The notes beneath the pieces are model-generated. The model worked only from the letters and a program-made list of their open reading frames with translations, was not told where the DNA came from and did no database searches. A DNA stretch of 28,833 nt from PUPG01 sp031323845 (GTDB taxonomy: Bacteria; Bacteroidota; Bacteroidia; Bacteroidales; UBA7960): positions 1-28,833 of the forward strand of contig JAVIYP010000032.1 in NCBI GenBank assembly GCA_031323845.1. Reading direction: 5' to 3'. Made by a program: the position numbers and the translations under genes. Shown here piece after piece: positions 1-7,417 of the stretch (position 1 is its first letter; each line of letters starts with the position of its first letter).

Positions 1-139
1 GCACGTTCATGGCATCAAAGGCGTTTTTGCACTTTGCGGCAAGCTGCAGGGCTTCGATACGGCCGATGTAGGTTTCCAGCACATCCTGCGCCAGGGGCTC
101 GTCGTCAACGATTATGCAGTTAAGCTTCATGAGGTTCAT
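1..139 (-). CDS. LytTR-type response regulator, N-terminal fragment
   Basis: This is the first 46 codons of a response regulator that continues off the left edge. The translation starts MNLMKLNCIIVDDEPLAQDV, with the VDDEP acidic cluster typical of LytR/AlgR-type receiver domains; the phosphorylated aspartate and the LytTR DNA-binding domain would lie outside the window. The ATG at 139 overlaps the kinase stop codon as ATGA, which indicates translational coupling. A second in-frame ATG at 130 (MKLNC) is an equally good start. The partner is the histidine kinase immediately upstream. The family identity rests on the receiver start plus the LytS-type neighbour, so the output domain is inferred. 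Confidence 0.85.
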   Translation of the reverse strand, partial: MNLMKLNCIIVDDEPLAQDVLETYIGRIEALQLAAKCKNAFDAMNV

Positions 140-1164
140 TTTTGGCTATTGGCTGTTGGCTGTTGGCTAATGGAAATGTTTAGCGTGATTCTGTATGTAT
201 TCTCATTTTCAACAATTTCAAGAATATGTTTTCCCGGATAGAGGATGGAAAGACGTTTGCGGAGGTTTTCCAGACCTGTGCCACCGGGGCTTTTTCTATC
301 GGGAATATCTTTCACCTTGCTGTTTTCGGCTTCAAAAAAGAGCTCATCTCCCTGGGCCGAAAGGGTAAACCGGGCGTACGGGTTTTTGTCGCTGCTCTGA
401 AAGCCGTGCTTGAAGGCATTTTCAACCATGGGGATAAACAGCATCGGGGCTATGATCCTGTCCCCATTTAAACCGGTTACTTTAAAGGTGACTTTTGATT
501 CCTTCGGCAGGCGCAGCTTTTCCAGTTCTATGTAGTCTTCCAGGAAACGGATCTCTTTTTTTAGACTCACCTTTTCGGCCTTGCTGCTTTCGAGCAGGTA
601 GCGCATCAGGTCGGCCAAACGGAGCGTAACCCCGGCCGCATCGTCATTTCGTTTTGATACGATAAGGCTGTAAAGGTTATTGAGCGTATTGAACATGAAA
701 TGGGGATGCACCTGCGCCTTCAGCAGGTTGAGCTCGGCTTTCAACTGCTTGTTCTCAACCTCCTTGAGCTTGATCATCTTGCGTAAATACTCGGTCAGGA
801 ATTTGATGCCGCTGGTTAGCAACAGAAAAAACACCACATTGATGATCATAACTACAAAACGGGAAAACCAATCAATATGGTCGAACTCAGACATCCACAA
901 GGCAATGAGTAAAGCCGTAACAACAATAAGAACAAAGACAAAACCGGCATAATGCCAGTATTTCTTCATGAACAAATAACGCGGAATGAGCAGATAAAAG
1001 TTAATGTAAGTTGCAATGAACAGAAAGCCAAAAAAACCGCCAAGAATGTAATAGTCTTCAAAATCCCATTCGCTCAGGTCGTTTTGCAGGAGTACCACAA
1101 GTAACAGGGCGCCCCAGCCTAGCAGGTGGGGGATTATGCGCAGCAGTTTCCTGGAAATGTTCAT
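136..1164 (-). CDS. LytS/YehU-family sensor histidine kinase
   Basis: A 342-residue membrane histidine kinase (His_kinase PF06580 plus HATPase_c type). Four hydrophobic segments lie at about residues 10-27, 40-60, 72-91 and 102-120. A short coiled-coil linker (125-150) follows, then the phosphoacceptor region QVHPHFMFNTLNN (151-163) with H155 as the likely phosphorylated histidine. The ATP-binding part shows the N-box MVENAFKH (246-253, N249) and the glycine-rich GGTGLENLRKRL (294-305). There is no periplasmic sensor domain, so the signal is probably sensed in or near the membrane. It overlaps the response regulator start by 4 bases. The last ten or so residues (QQPTANSQK) are encoded by a 7-bp tandem repeat and look like accidental read-through into a spacer repeat. 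Confidence 0.93.
   Translation of the reverse strand: MNISRKLLRIIPHLLGWGALLLVVLLQNDLSEWDFEDYYILGGFFGFLFIATYINFYLLIPRYLFMKKYWHYAGFVFVLIVVTALLIALWMSEFDHIDWFSRFVVMIINVVFFLLLTSGIKFLTEYLRKMIKLKEVENKQLKAELNLLKAQVHPHFMFNTLNNLYSLIVSKRNDDAAGVTLRLADLMRYLLESSKAEKVSLKKEIRFLEDYIELEKLRLPKESKVTFKVTGLNGDRIIAPMLFIPMVENAFKHGFQSSDKNPYARFTLSAQGDELFFEAENSKVKDIPDRKSPGGTGLENLRKRLSILYPGKHILEIVENENTYRITLNISISQQPTANSQK
142..169. repeat. Four tandem 7-bp units (TTGGCTR)
   Basis: Four contiguous heptamers lie here: TTGGCTA, TTGGCTG, TTGGCTG, TTGGCTA. They fall inside the 3' end of the kinase gene, just before the response regulator start, and encode its atypical C-terminal tail. The 7-bp period matches other spacer repeats in the window (7211-7231, 8710-8737, 9511-9538), although the unit sequences differ. 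Confidence 0.8.
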
Positions 1165-1514
1165 TGCTTTAGTTGTTTGAGCCCACTGCTAAAACTCGAT
1201 TCAGATTTACCAGATTATTTTATAATTAATATGGTGTTGAATATCAGTGTTTTGAAAAATATTTTATTAATTAATCTGTGAATCTGTGGCTATAATCGAC
1301 TTTTTGGAGCGGACTATTGTTTGCTATTTCAAAAATACCAAAAAGACGGTATTCTTTTGATTATTTTTCCGTTACCGGCAAACATTCCAGCAAAAGTCTT
1401 AAAAGAAAATGATTGATGAAAACTATTGTGATGTAATGATCGGAAAACTGTGTGAAAGGCGGTTTGGGGTGTGCAAATTGGTTTTTTACTGATTATTTGA
1501 TACGACTATTTTTT
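1165..1514. other. Intergenic region, no gene seen
   Basis: AT-rich spacer between the PIN toxin stop and the kinase start; both flanking genes are on the minus strand. A minus-strand TAnnTTTG-like -7 element can be read at 1330-1337, but there is no matching -33 element and it sits 166 bases from the kinase ATG, so I do not call it a promoter. No RNA gene or strong hairpin is evident. Confidence 0.5.
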
Positions 1515-1943
1515 TTATTCCTTCTGGGATAAAATCAACCTCACATAACTTTCCGGTGTCATTACACCCAAAGCGCTGTTTTTATAGTCTTTTGTGTTTC
1601 GCGTGATGATTGCGTCAACCATACCACTGTTTTCGGCAGAGAAACTTTGCAGGGCATCTTCAAAATCCTTGAAGCCGGAATATAGCGCCATATCGATGGT
1701 GTTTTTATCCGTTGTGAGTGCTTCCATTATGTGCATGAGCTGCTTGAGCTTCTCAATCACCTTGGCGTGGCTGGCGGTTTGCCGCAACAGGTAATAAACA
1801 TTGCTTACAATGACAGAAGTAACAAATCCGGTAATTTTCTTTGATTCGCAGCAGGCCAGGATTTTTGCGGCATCATCGGCAAAAGGCTTCCTGTCAAAAA
1901 AGAAATCCAGGATCACATCGGTATCAATCAAAACACGGTTCAT
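1515..1943 (-). CDS. PIN-domain ribonuclease toxin (VapC-like)
   Basis: A 142-residue protein covering a complete PIN domain, the usual size for VapC-type toxins, which are Mg2+-dependent RNases. The N-terminal strand VLIDTDVILDFF carries D7. N48 in SNVYYLL replaces the acidic residue of classical VapC, as in the PIN_3 (PF13470-like) subgroup. D96 lies in FKDFEDALQ, D110 in MVDAIITRN, and N116/D119 in the RNTKDY motif. The gene starts 3 bases after the antitoxin stop, so the two are co-transcribed and probably translationally coupled. The active-site set looks intact. The RNA target cannot be told from sequence. Confidence 0.9.
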   Translation of the reverse strand: MNRVLIDTDVILDFFFDRKPFADDAAKILACCESKKITGFVTSVIVSNVYYLLRQTASHAKVIEKLKQLMHIMEALTTDKNTIDMALYSGFKDFEDALQSFSAENSGMVDAIITRNTKDYKNSALGVMTPESYVRLILSQKE

Positions 1944-1946
1944 CTT

Positions 1947-2195
1947 CTACAAGTATTTTTTGGCCAGGCTTTTTGAGAGCTCTTTTTTATAATCGAAGTT
2001 TTTCGGTGCCTTAAACGATCCCTTTAAGGATTTCACTGTGGGAGTCAATTCAATATCTTCTTCCAGCTCATCTTCTGTGATGATTTTCAGATAGTTTTCG
2101 ATAATGTCAGAAAGGCTTCTCCCCTTTTCTGCAGCATATTTTTTTGCTTTCCCGATGATGGACTGATCAATGGTAAGGGTCAGTTTTGTGTTCAT
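1947..2195 (-). CDS. Antitoxin of the PIN toxin (DUF6364-like)
   Basis: An 82-residue acidic/basic protein beginning MNTKLTLTIDQSIIGKAKKY. The N-terminal part (KLTLTIDQSII-KAKKYAAEKGRSLSDIIENYL) reads as a ribbon-helix-helix-like DNA-binding segment, and the acidic middle (EDELEEDIELTP) and C-terminal tail would wrap the toxin. It resembles the DUF6364 antitoxin family common in Bacteroidota. I chose the ATG at 2195 over the one at 2210 because a GGAGG Shine-Dalgarno lies 7 bases before it and the homologous core starts there. It precedes the PIN toxin by 3 bases, the classical antitoxin-first order. The protein probably represses its own promoter at the palindrome upstream. Confidence 0.85.
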   Translation of the reverse strand: MNTKLTLTIDQSIIGKAKKYAAEKGRSLSDIIENYLKIITEDELEEDIELTPTVKSLKGSFKAPKNFDYKKELSKSLAKKYL

Positions 2196-2227
2196 TTTAC
2201 GTTCCTCCATCTCTTGATTTGTATGTG

Positions 2228-2259
2228 CAAAGGTAGAGAAAAATTACCACACGTGCAAA
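2228..2259 (-). promoter_or_regulatory. Bacteroidota-type promoter of the antitoxin-toxin operon
   Basis: On the minus strand TTTG (2259-2256), a 20-base spacer and TACCTTTG (2235-2228) match the Bacteroidota sigma-A promoter (TTTG, about 19 bases, TAnnTTTG) almost perfectly. Transcription would start near 2221, about 25 bases before the antitoxin ATG. The -33 element is part of the palindrome at 2251-2278. Confidence 0.75.
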
Positions 2260-2278
2260 TATATTTGTTCTAGCACGT
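2251..2278. promoter_or_regulatory. Palindromic operator candidate for the VapBC-like operon
   Basis: A perfect 12-bp palindrome CAAATATATTTG (2256-2267) is flanked by inverted arms ACGTGC (2251-2256) and GCACGT (2273-2278). It covers the -33 element of the operon promoter. Binding by the antitoxin or toxin-antitoxin complex would block RNA polymerase, the usual autoregulation of such pairs. The dyad is visible directly; its role is inferred. Confidence 0.55.
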
Positions 2279-2331
2279 ATTAAAATGTCGAAAATTTTCC
2301 TGTTTTTCCTTTTACAAGTTTTCGTGAACAA

Positions 2332-2380
2332 TTTTAGACCTTATCCGAATCTGTTTGGATGATTTTGATTTTGTCTAAAA
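2332..2380. other. Intergenic dyad overlapping the end of the permease-peptidase gene
   Basis: Arms TTTTAGAC (2332-2339) and GTCTAAAA (2373-2380) are perfect inverted repeats. The interior carries a second short dyad, ATCC (2343-2346) and GGAT (2357-2360). It overlaps the stop codon of the permease-peptidase gene and could be a weak terminator, but no clear T-run follows on the minus strand. Confidence 0.3.
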
Positions 2381-5300
2381 GCGTATTACCCGCCGCACAT
2401 TGGTCTCCGGTTGCCTGTCTATCAAATAATTATATGGATCAATGCCTGCATCCCTGGGTTGTACCGCTACCCGGCGCACGAAAGTGTTTTCAGATTCGGT
2501 AACATGCACTCTCTCATAAAGCAGGGGTTCGCCGAGTCGCAGCCCGTTGGCCGGTCGTGCAAAGATGCCGATATCAATGTAATCGTTCAGTGGCACAGGC
2601 GTTTGCACACCCAGCGAGTCGGCCCTGAACTTCTCGCTGATGGTGGTGAAGGTTACGACGTATTCGTCGCCATCTTTCTCATACACTGCATCGATCACGC
2701 GGTTCGAAAACAGGGTAATGGTTTCAAATAGGTCATCAATTACATATTGCAGCGAATCGGGAGTTACCTCGCGAAAAGCGCGCACTGCGCTCAATGAGGT
2801 GGGATATGGCGGTTCCTCGTAGGCATATTGTTCCAGCAGGGTGGCCAGCGCCCGGTTCACCCTATCTTCACCTATCATCTCCTTGAGGTAATACATGGCA
2901 ATGGTGCCCTTGTTGTAGTAGATGTAGCCCTGCTCTTCCACCTCCATGAGGGGCCTTTCGGCCATACGCTCCCCGCCCCTGCCCCGCAGGTAGCCGTTCA
3001 TTTCGTGGCGCAGGAAGGTGTGCATCTGGTCGCGGCCATACGCCTGCTCCATCACCATCAGTGCGCTGTACTGGGCAAAGGCCTCGCTGAGCATCTCCGC
3101 GCCCTGCATGCGGGCACCCACCAGCTGGTGTGCCCACCACTGGTGCGCCATCTCGTGGGCCACCACATAAAACACCGGATCAATGTCGCCGGGCTGCAGG
3201 TTCCGCAGGTCGCTGATGAAACCGATCCCTTCGCTGTAGGGCATGGTGCCTGGAAAAGACTGCGCAAAGCGCGCATACCGCGGAAACTCAATGATCCTGG
3301 CCTGGGTATGATAATACGGGCCGAAGTTTTCGGTAAAATATTCCAGTGAGTGGCGCAAACCGGCCAGCATGTTGGGCACGTTCATAGAGTGGCGGGCAAT
3401 GTAATACACCTCCAGATCCACGTCGTTCCATTTTTCCCGGGCCACTTCATACCTGGCTGATATAAAGGAATAGAAGTTCAGGGAAGGATGGTCAAGCGCA
3501 TATTCAAAGTAGCGGCGGTCACCATCTGTCCATTCACGGATAAGGCTGCCGGGGGCAACGGCGATCTGGTCGGCGGCGGTGCTGATCACCGATCGCATGC
3601 TCACCCAATCAGAATCGGCACTTACGTAGTGGTTGCCACGGCTCACCAGGTCGTTCTCGTCCAGACGGGGCATACGTCGGCGCTCGGGCAATCCCAGCCT
3701 GCTGCGCCGGGTCGGACTGCTGATCTCGGCCCTGGAAAGATATCCGATGGAAGGCATGATGTCCCAGTTGTTAAAGAATGTCCCGTTTTGCGTGAGCGAA
3801 GTGAAGGATACTTCGTTCTCAAAGCCTCGTGTTACGATAGAGCTCTGCACTTTCACGTCGAGCGTGTCGCCAGGCTGCATGGGTGCATCAAGGAGATAGA
3901 TCCGGAATCCCAAACGGCTGTCGTCAAGCAAAAGGGAAGCACCCTCGATCTGGATGTTGACATCTTCAGGATTCACAGAAAACGGCAGCGTAAAATGCAG
4001 CGAATCAATGGCCACCGCGGTTTTGTTAACAATTTGCGCATCGGCCTTCACAAAAAGATCGCGGTCATACGGATAAATGTCTATTTCGTAATCAAATGAC
4101 ACCCAACGAGGCTGCGGAATCCCTTCAAAGTGCTTGTAGGTGAGTTCATAATCCCTCTGCGCAAGCTCAGTTTGCTTTGAAGACCGGTAGGTATTCAACA
4201 CGGCGGTGTTGTAATAGATCCACCCTGCCATCAACAATAAAGCGATCAGCAATGCAGTGGCCGGCATCCTGGCTTCGGAGATGCGGGTGCGGGCTTCGGC
4301 GAGCCTAGACCTGAGATTTTGCTGCTTTCCGCGTACAAAAAAAGCATATACCCCAAGCAACATCAATGCACTGAATAACAACCAGTAAAGATTAAACCAC
4401 ACCATTCCGGGGATAAACGGTCCATAACCGTTCATATCTGAAAAAATGGCCGTCGGGCGGCTCCAAGGCAGGAACATATTGAATTCGGAACGCAAAGCCT
4501 GCGGAATGACAGAGACTGCGATCAGCAGCGCCACAAAAGCAAAGTAGCCGACATAGCGGTTGTTTACCAGGTAATGGATCAGCAGGGCAGCCACAGTATA
4601 ATGAGCAAACATCAGCATGTCGGAGATCAGCAGTTCCACCACATATACCTGCAGGTCAATCTGCGGGTAGCCATAGGCCAGCTGGGTCAGCATTCCCACC
4701 AGCATCACTACCAGCTGCACCACAAACAGGGCAATCATCATGGCCGCGAACTTCGACAAAAGCACCGAAGCGGTTGGAACGGAACTGGCATCAATGATGT
4801 CGTTGATTTTAGCATCCCGCTCCTTCCATACCAGCACACCGGTATAAAAAATGATGATGGCGAACATAAACATGGAAAAGCTGGCCCCTATCCGATCCAC
4901 CACGGCATAAGAAGTGGGATATACCGATGTGCCATATAAATCGCTGAAAAAACTCAGGTTTGCTGTCATGTTAATGAGACCGATGATCACGATGATGAGG
5001 AAGGTGGTATTGCGGATGATTGACCGCGTTTGAAACCAGGTCATCCTCCGGAAGGAGTCAAAAGAAAACACGCCGCTGGCAGGTTCTGAAAAGGTCTTGA
5101 ATGTTTCAAAGCTTGGGATGGTTTCTTGAGCTTCTGCGGAAGCAGCAGAAGCCTTCTTTCTTGCTTTTCGTTCTTTCGGCGTAAAGGAAAAGCGAACATA
5201 CAGGACGGTCATGATCAGGGCGGCCACACCGAACCACAGCAGGCGGTTATAGAGCAACCAGCCGGCAAAGGGAGCTGTCATGGTGTTTTGCTCTTCAATG

Positions 5301-5971
5301 GTCATGAATTTGGAACCCATGTCGAGCGCCTGCATTCCGAATGGGTCGATCAGCGCTGCCAGCCATTCGTTGTCGAGGTTGGTGGCCATTACACTCCCGA
5401 TGGACACCACCACCAGGATCACCAGGGCCCCCACAAAGGAAACGATGACGCTGCGGAAAGTAATGGCCAGTGCGTAAATGATCACGCCCAGGATCAGGGT
5501 GTTGGCCACTCCAAACACCAGCCAGGCCTCAAGGTGGCTGCCCCAGAAGATGTCACCAAAGCGTTCGGTGTTTGCCCAGGGCAACAGGGGAGCGATTAGC
5601 ATCCCGAGGCTCACACCCATAACGGGAATGAAGGAAATGGCAACGGCGCCAAGGAATTTCCCGAAGAAATAATCCCTCTTTTGGATGGGGGAAGAAAAGA
5701 CCAGCGCCGACATGCCACTGCTGATGTCGCGGTTGGCCGTAGAATTGAGAAAAGCGGTGATCATCAGCAGGGTAATGATGCTGATGGTGGCGTAAAGGTC
5801 TTGTATGGCTTTGGGAGAATTGGTATTGACCGTATCGGCAGTTGATCCGCCAATGGTAACAAACTCCGATGAAGCTGCCAGGGCAACCGTAAGTGTGATC
5901 ACGCCCAAGAAGATCCATAGCATGGGACGGCGGATCCAGTGCGATAATTCATATTGAATAAATGTCCACAT
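2375..5971 (-). CDS. ABC-2 permease fused to an M1-family zinc aminopeptidase domain
   Basis: A 1198-residue fusion. Residues 1 to about 260 form one ABC-2-type membrane half: a first helix after WIRRPMLW, then a cluster of five more to about 250. A charged linker (about 267-300) leads to a second six-helix half (about 305-560), and a last helix lies at about 569-588. The remaining 600 residues form an M1-like peptidase domain: H939-E940-M-A-H943 zinc motif (HEMAHQWW), third ligand E963 in SEAFAQ, and PYSEGIGFISD in place of the GAMEN exopeptidase motif. The third ligand sits one residue further along than in classical M1 enzymes. It follows the ATPase gene by 16 bases on the same strand. The exported substrate is unknown; the peptidase is inferred to face outside the membrane. 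Confidence 0.9.
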   Translation of the reverse strand: MWTFIQYELSHWIRRPMLWIFLGVITLTVALAASSEFVTIGGSTADTVNTNSPKAIQDLYATISIITLLMITAFLNSTANRDISSGMSALVFSSPIQKRDYFFGKFLGAVAISFIPVMGVSLGMLIAPLLPWANTERFGDIFWGSHLEAWLVFGVANTLILGVIIYALAITFRSVIVSFVGALVILVVVSIGSVMATNLDNEWLAALIDPFGMQALDMGSKFMTIEEQNTMTAPFAGWLLYNRLLWFGVAALIMTVLYVRFSFTPKERKARKKASAASAEAQETIPSFETFKTFSEPASGVFSFDSFRRMTWFQTRSIIRNTTFLIIVIIGLINMTANLSFFSDLYGTSVYPTSYAVVDRIGASFSMFMFAIIIFYTGVLVWKERDAKINDIIDASSVPTASVLLSKFAAMMIALFVVQLVVMLVGMLTQLAYGYPQIDLQVYVVELLISDMLMFAHYTVAALLIHYLVNNRYVGYFAFVALLIAVSVIPQALRSEFNMFLPWSRPTAIFSDMNGYGPFIPGMVWFNLYWLLFSALMLLGVYAFFVRGKQQNLRSRLAEARTRISEARMPATALLIALLLMAGWIYYNTAVLNTYRSSKQTELAQRDYELTYKHFEGIPQPRWVSFDYEIDIYPYDRDLFVKADAQIVNKTAVAIDSLHFTLPFSVNPEDVNIQIEGASLLLDDSRLGFRIYLLDAPMQPGDTLDVKVQSSIVTRGFENEVSFTSLTQNGTFFNNWDIMPSIGYLSRAEISSPTRRSRLGLPERRRMPRLDENDLVSRGNHYVSADSDWVSMRSVISTAADQIAVAPGSLIREWTDGDRRYFEYALDHPSLNFYSFISARYEVAREKWNDVDLEVYYIARHSMNVPNMLAGLRHSLEYFTENFGPYYHTQARIIEFPRYARFAQSFPGTMPYSEGIGFISDLRNLQPGDIDPVFYVVAHEMAHQWWAHQLVGARMQGAEMLSEAFAQYSALMVMEQAYGRDQMHTFLRHEMNGYLRGRGGERMAERPLMEVEEQGYIYYNKGTIAMYYLKEMIGEDRVNRALATLLEQYAYEEPPYPTSLSAVRAFREVTPDSLQYVIDDLFETITLFSNRVIDAVYEKDGDEYVVTFTTISEKFRADSLGVQTPVPLNDYIDIGIFARPANGLRLGEPLLYERVHVTESENTFVRRVAVQPRDAGIDPYNYLIDRQPETNVRRVIRF

Positions 5972-5987
5972 AATTAACCCTCCGTTT

Positions 5988-6860
5988 TTAAATAAGTTGG
6001 TGCAATTTGCTGAAATAGACGTCTTCGAGGGTGCCTTCCGTGGGTGAAAAACCGTTTTCGGGCTTGCTGTCGGCCAGGATGTGCACCTGCGGCTTGCCGG
6101 CCACCAGCTTGGAGCTGATCACATTATAGTCTTCACGCAGTTGCGTGAGATGCTCTTTCTCTACCTGCTTTTCGTAAACTTTCCCCTGGATGAGGGCCAG
6201 CGCATCGCCGGTGGTGCCGTGGTAAAGGACTTTCCCTTCATTGAGAATGGCCATGTTGGTGCACAGCTCGCGCACGTCCTGCACGATGTGCGTGGACAGG
6301 ATCACGATGGTTTCTTCGCCGATTTCGCTGAGGATGTTGTAGAAGCGGTTGCGCTCGCCCGGGTCGAGGCCTGCTGTGGGTTCATCAACGATTACCAGCT
6401 TTGGATTGCCAATGAGGCACTGGGCGATGCCGAAGCGCTGGCGCATCCCGCCTGAGTAGCTACTCACCGCTTTTTTCCGGTGTTCGTACAGGTTTACCTT
6501 TTGCAGCAGGTAATCCACCAGCTCTTTGCGTTCTTTTTTGTTGTGATAGCCTTTCAGCGTGGCCAGGTGGTCGAGCAGCACCAGCGCCGGCACCCGCGGA
6601 TACACGCCAAACTCCTGGGGCAGGTAGCCCAGGATACGCCGCACGGCGTCTTTGTTTTTGAGCACGTCCAGGTTATCGAGGAAGGCTTGTCCGCTGTCGG
6701 CTTCCTGCAGGGTGGCCAGTGTGCGCATCAGGGTTGATTTGCCGGCGCCGTTGGGGCCCAGCAGGCCAAACATGCCCGTGCCGATCTGAAGGTTTACGTC
6801 GTCTAAGGCTTTTACGCCATTGGCGTATTGCTTGGTGAGGTTTGAGATGTTTAGTTGCAT
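5988..6860 (-). CDS. ABC transporter ATP-binding protein (partner of permease-peptidase)
   Basis: A 290-residue ABC ATPase with all motifs: Walker A GPNGAGKST (35-43), Q-loop Q82, signature SSYSGGMRQR (133-142), Walker B LVIVDEPTAGLD (155-166) and H-loop H191 in STHIV. The extra 90 residues after the core, ending with TEGTLEDVYF, are typical of CcmA/NatA-type exporters of the ABC-2 class. It is the first gene of a two-gene operon with the permease-peptidase 16 bases downstream, so the complex would be one ATPase dimer on the fused permease. The start at 6860 gives the usual MQLNISNLTKQY beginning. The substrate cannot be predicted. Confidence 0.93.
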   Translation of the reverse strand: MQLNISNLTKQYANGVKALDDVNLQIGTGMFGLLGPNGAGKSTLMRTLATLQEADSGQAFLDNLDVLKNKDAVRRILGYLPQEFGVYPRVPALVLLDHLATLKGYHNKKERKELVDYLLQKVNLYEHRKKAVSSYSGGMRQRFGIAQCLIGNPKLVIVDEPTAGLDPGERNRFYNILSEIGEETIVILSTHIVQDVRELCTNMAILNEGKVLYHGTTGDALALIQGKVYEKQVEKEHLTQLREDYNVISSKLVAGKPQVHILADSKPENGFSPTEGTLEDVYFSKLHQLI

Positions 6861-7417
6861 GATGGTTTTCTTTTACGGGACTTCTAAAAATTGCTTTTTC
6901 TGCGTTATGCTGTTTCGCTAAAATGCTCATTTACTTTAGTAAACTCCGCTTTTAGCTCAATCGCAAGCCTTGAAAAATCACATTTTTAGACGCCCTCTTC
7001 ATTGATTTAGGTATGAAACAACACGCCAAAATTCTGAAAAAGTGGGTTGCAACCAAAATTATAGTGATGAATTTCTGGAAAAATCGTGTAAGAATGGGTT
7101 GTGGGTGGGTAAGTGGGAGAAACATACGTAGAAGCTGGAAGTTGCTAACGTAAGCTTCCAATTCCTCGCGTGTGCACCACACATTCACAACCCACCACAA
7201 ACCCATTGTCAATCGATAATCGTAAATCGTCAGACTTTCCGGCTTTCGAGTAATGCAGGTTAACTATTTTTTTCAACTGCAAGTCGTTTTTGTAAGCTGA
7301 AAAAGATTGTATGCAATAGGTTTTCCTTCGGAAAAACATCAACACCCTCAAAAATATTCGATATTTTTACTATTAATATAGTAATAATATCAGATAAAAA
7401 ATCTATTTGTAAAAAAA
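6861..7417. other. Repeat-rich intergenic region between divergent genes
   Basis: A 557-base spacer between the minus-strand ATPase and the plus-strand DUF4143 gene. It holds a stretch at about 6895-6965 that includes a TTTACT/AGTAAA hairpin and resembles repetitive spacer DNA I associate with Bacteroidales; a possible minus-strand -7 element TAATTTTG at 7054-7061 without a clear -33; one copy of a direct repeat (7167-7235); and three adjacent dyads before the DUF4143 start (TTTTCC/GGAAAA at 7321-7335, an 8-bp pair at 7350-7368, a 7-bp pair at 7367-7384). No convincing gene. Confidence 0.6.
7167..7235. repeat. Direct repeat, left copy flanking the DUF4143 gene
   Basis: This copy contains a CCACACATTCACA core (7178-7188 region), three AATCGNN heptamers (7211-7231) and a GTC-GAC-like end. 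A diverged copy in the same orientation, with the same order of elements, lies at 8666-8741, on the other side of the DUF4143 ATPase gene. Confidence 0.65.

Noticed and set aside
2828..3349. 173-codon open frame on the plus strand opposite the M1 peptidase domain
   Set aside because: Opposite a GC-rich coding region with an intact HExxH motif; no domain and no promoter.
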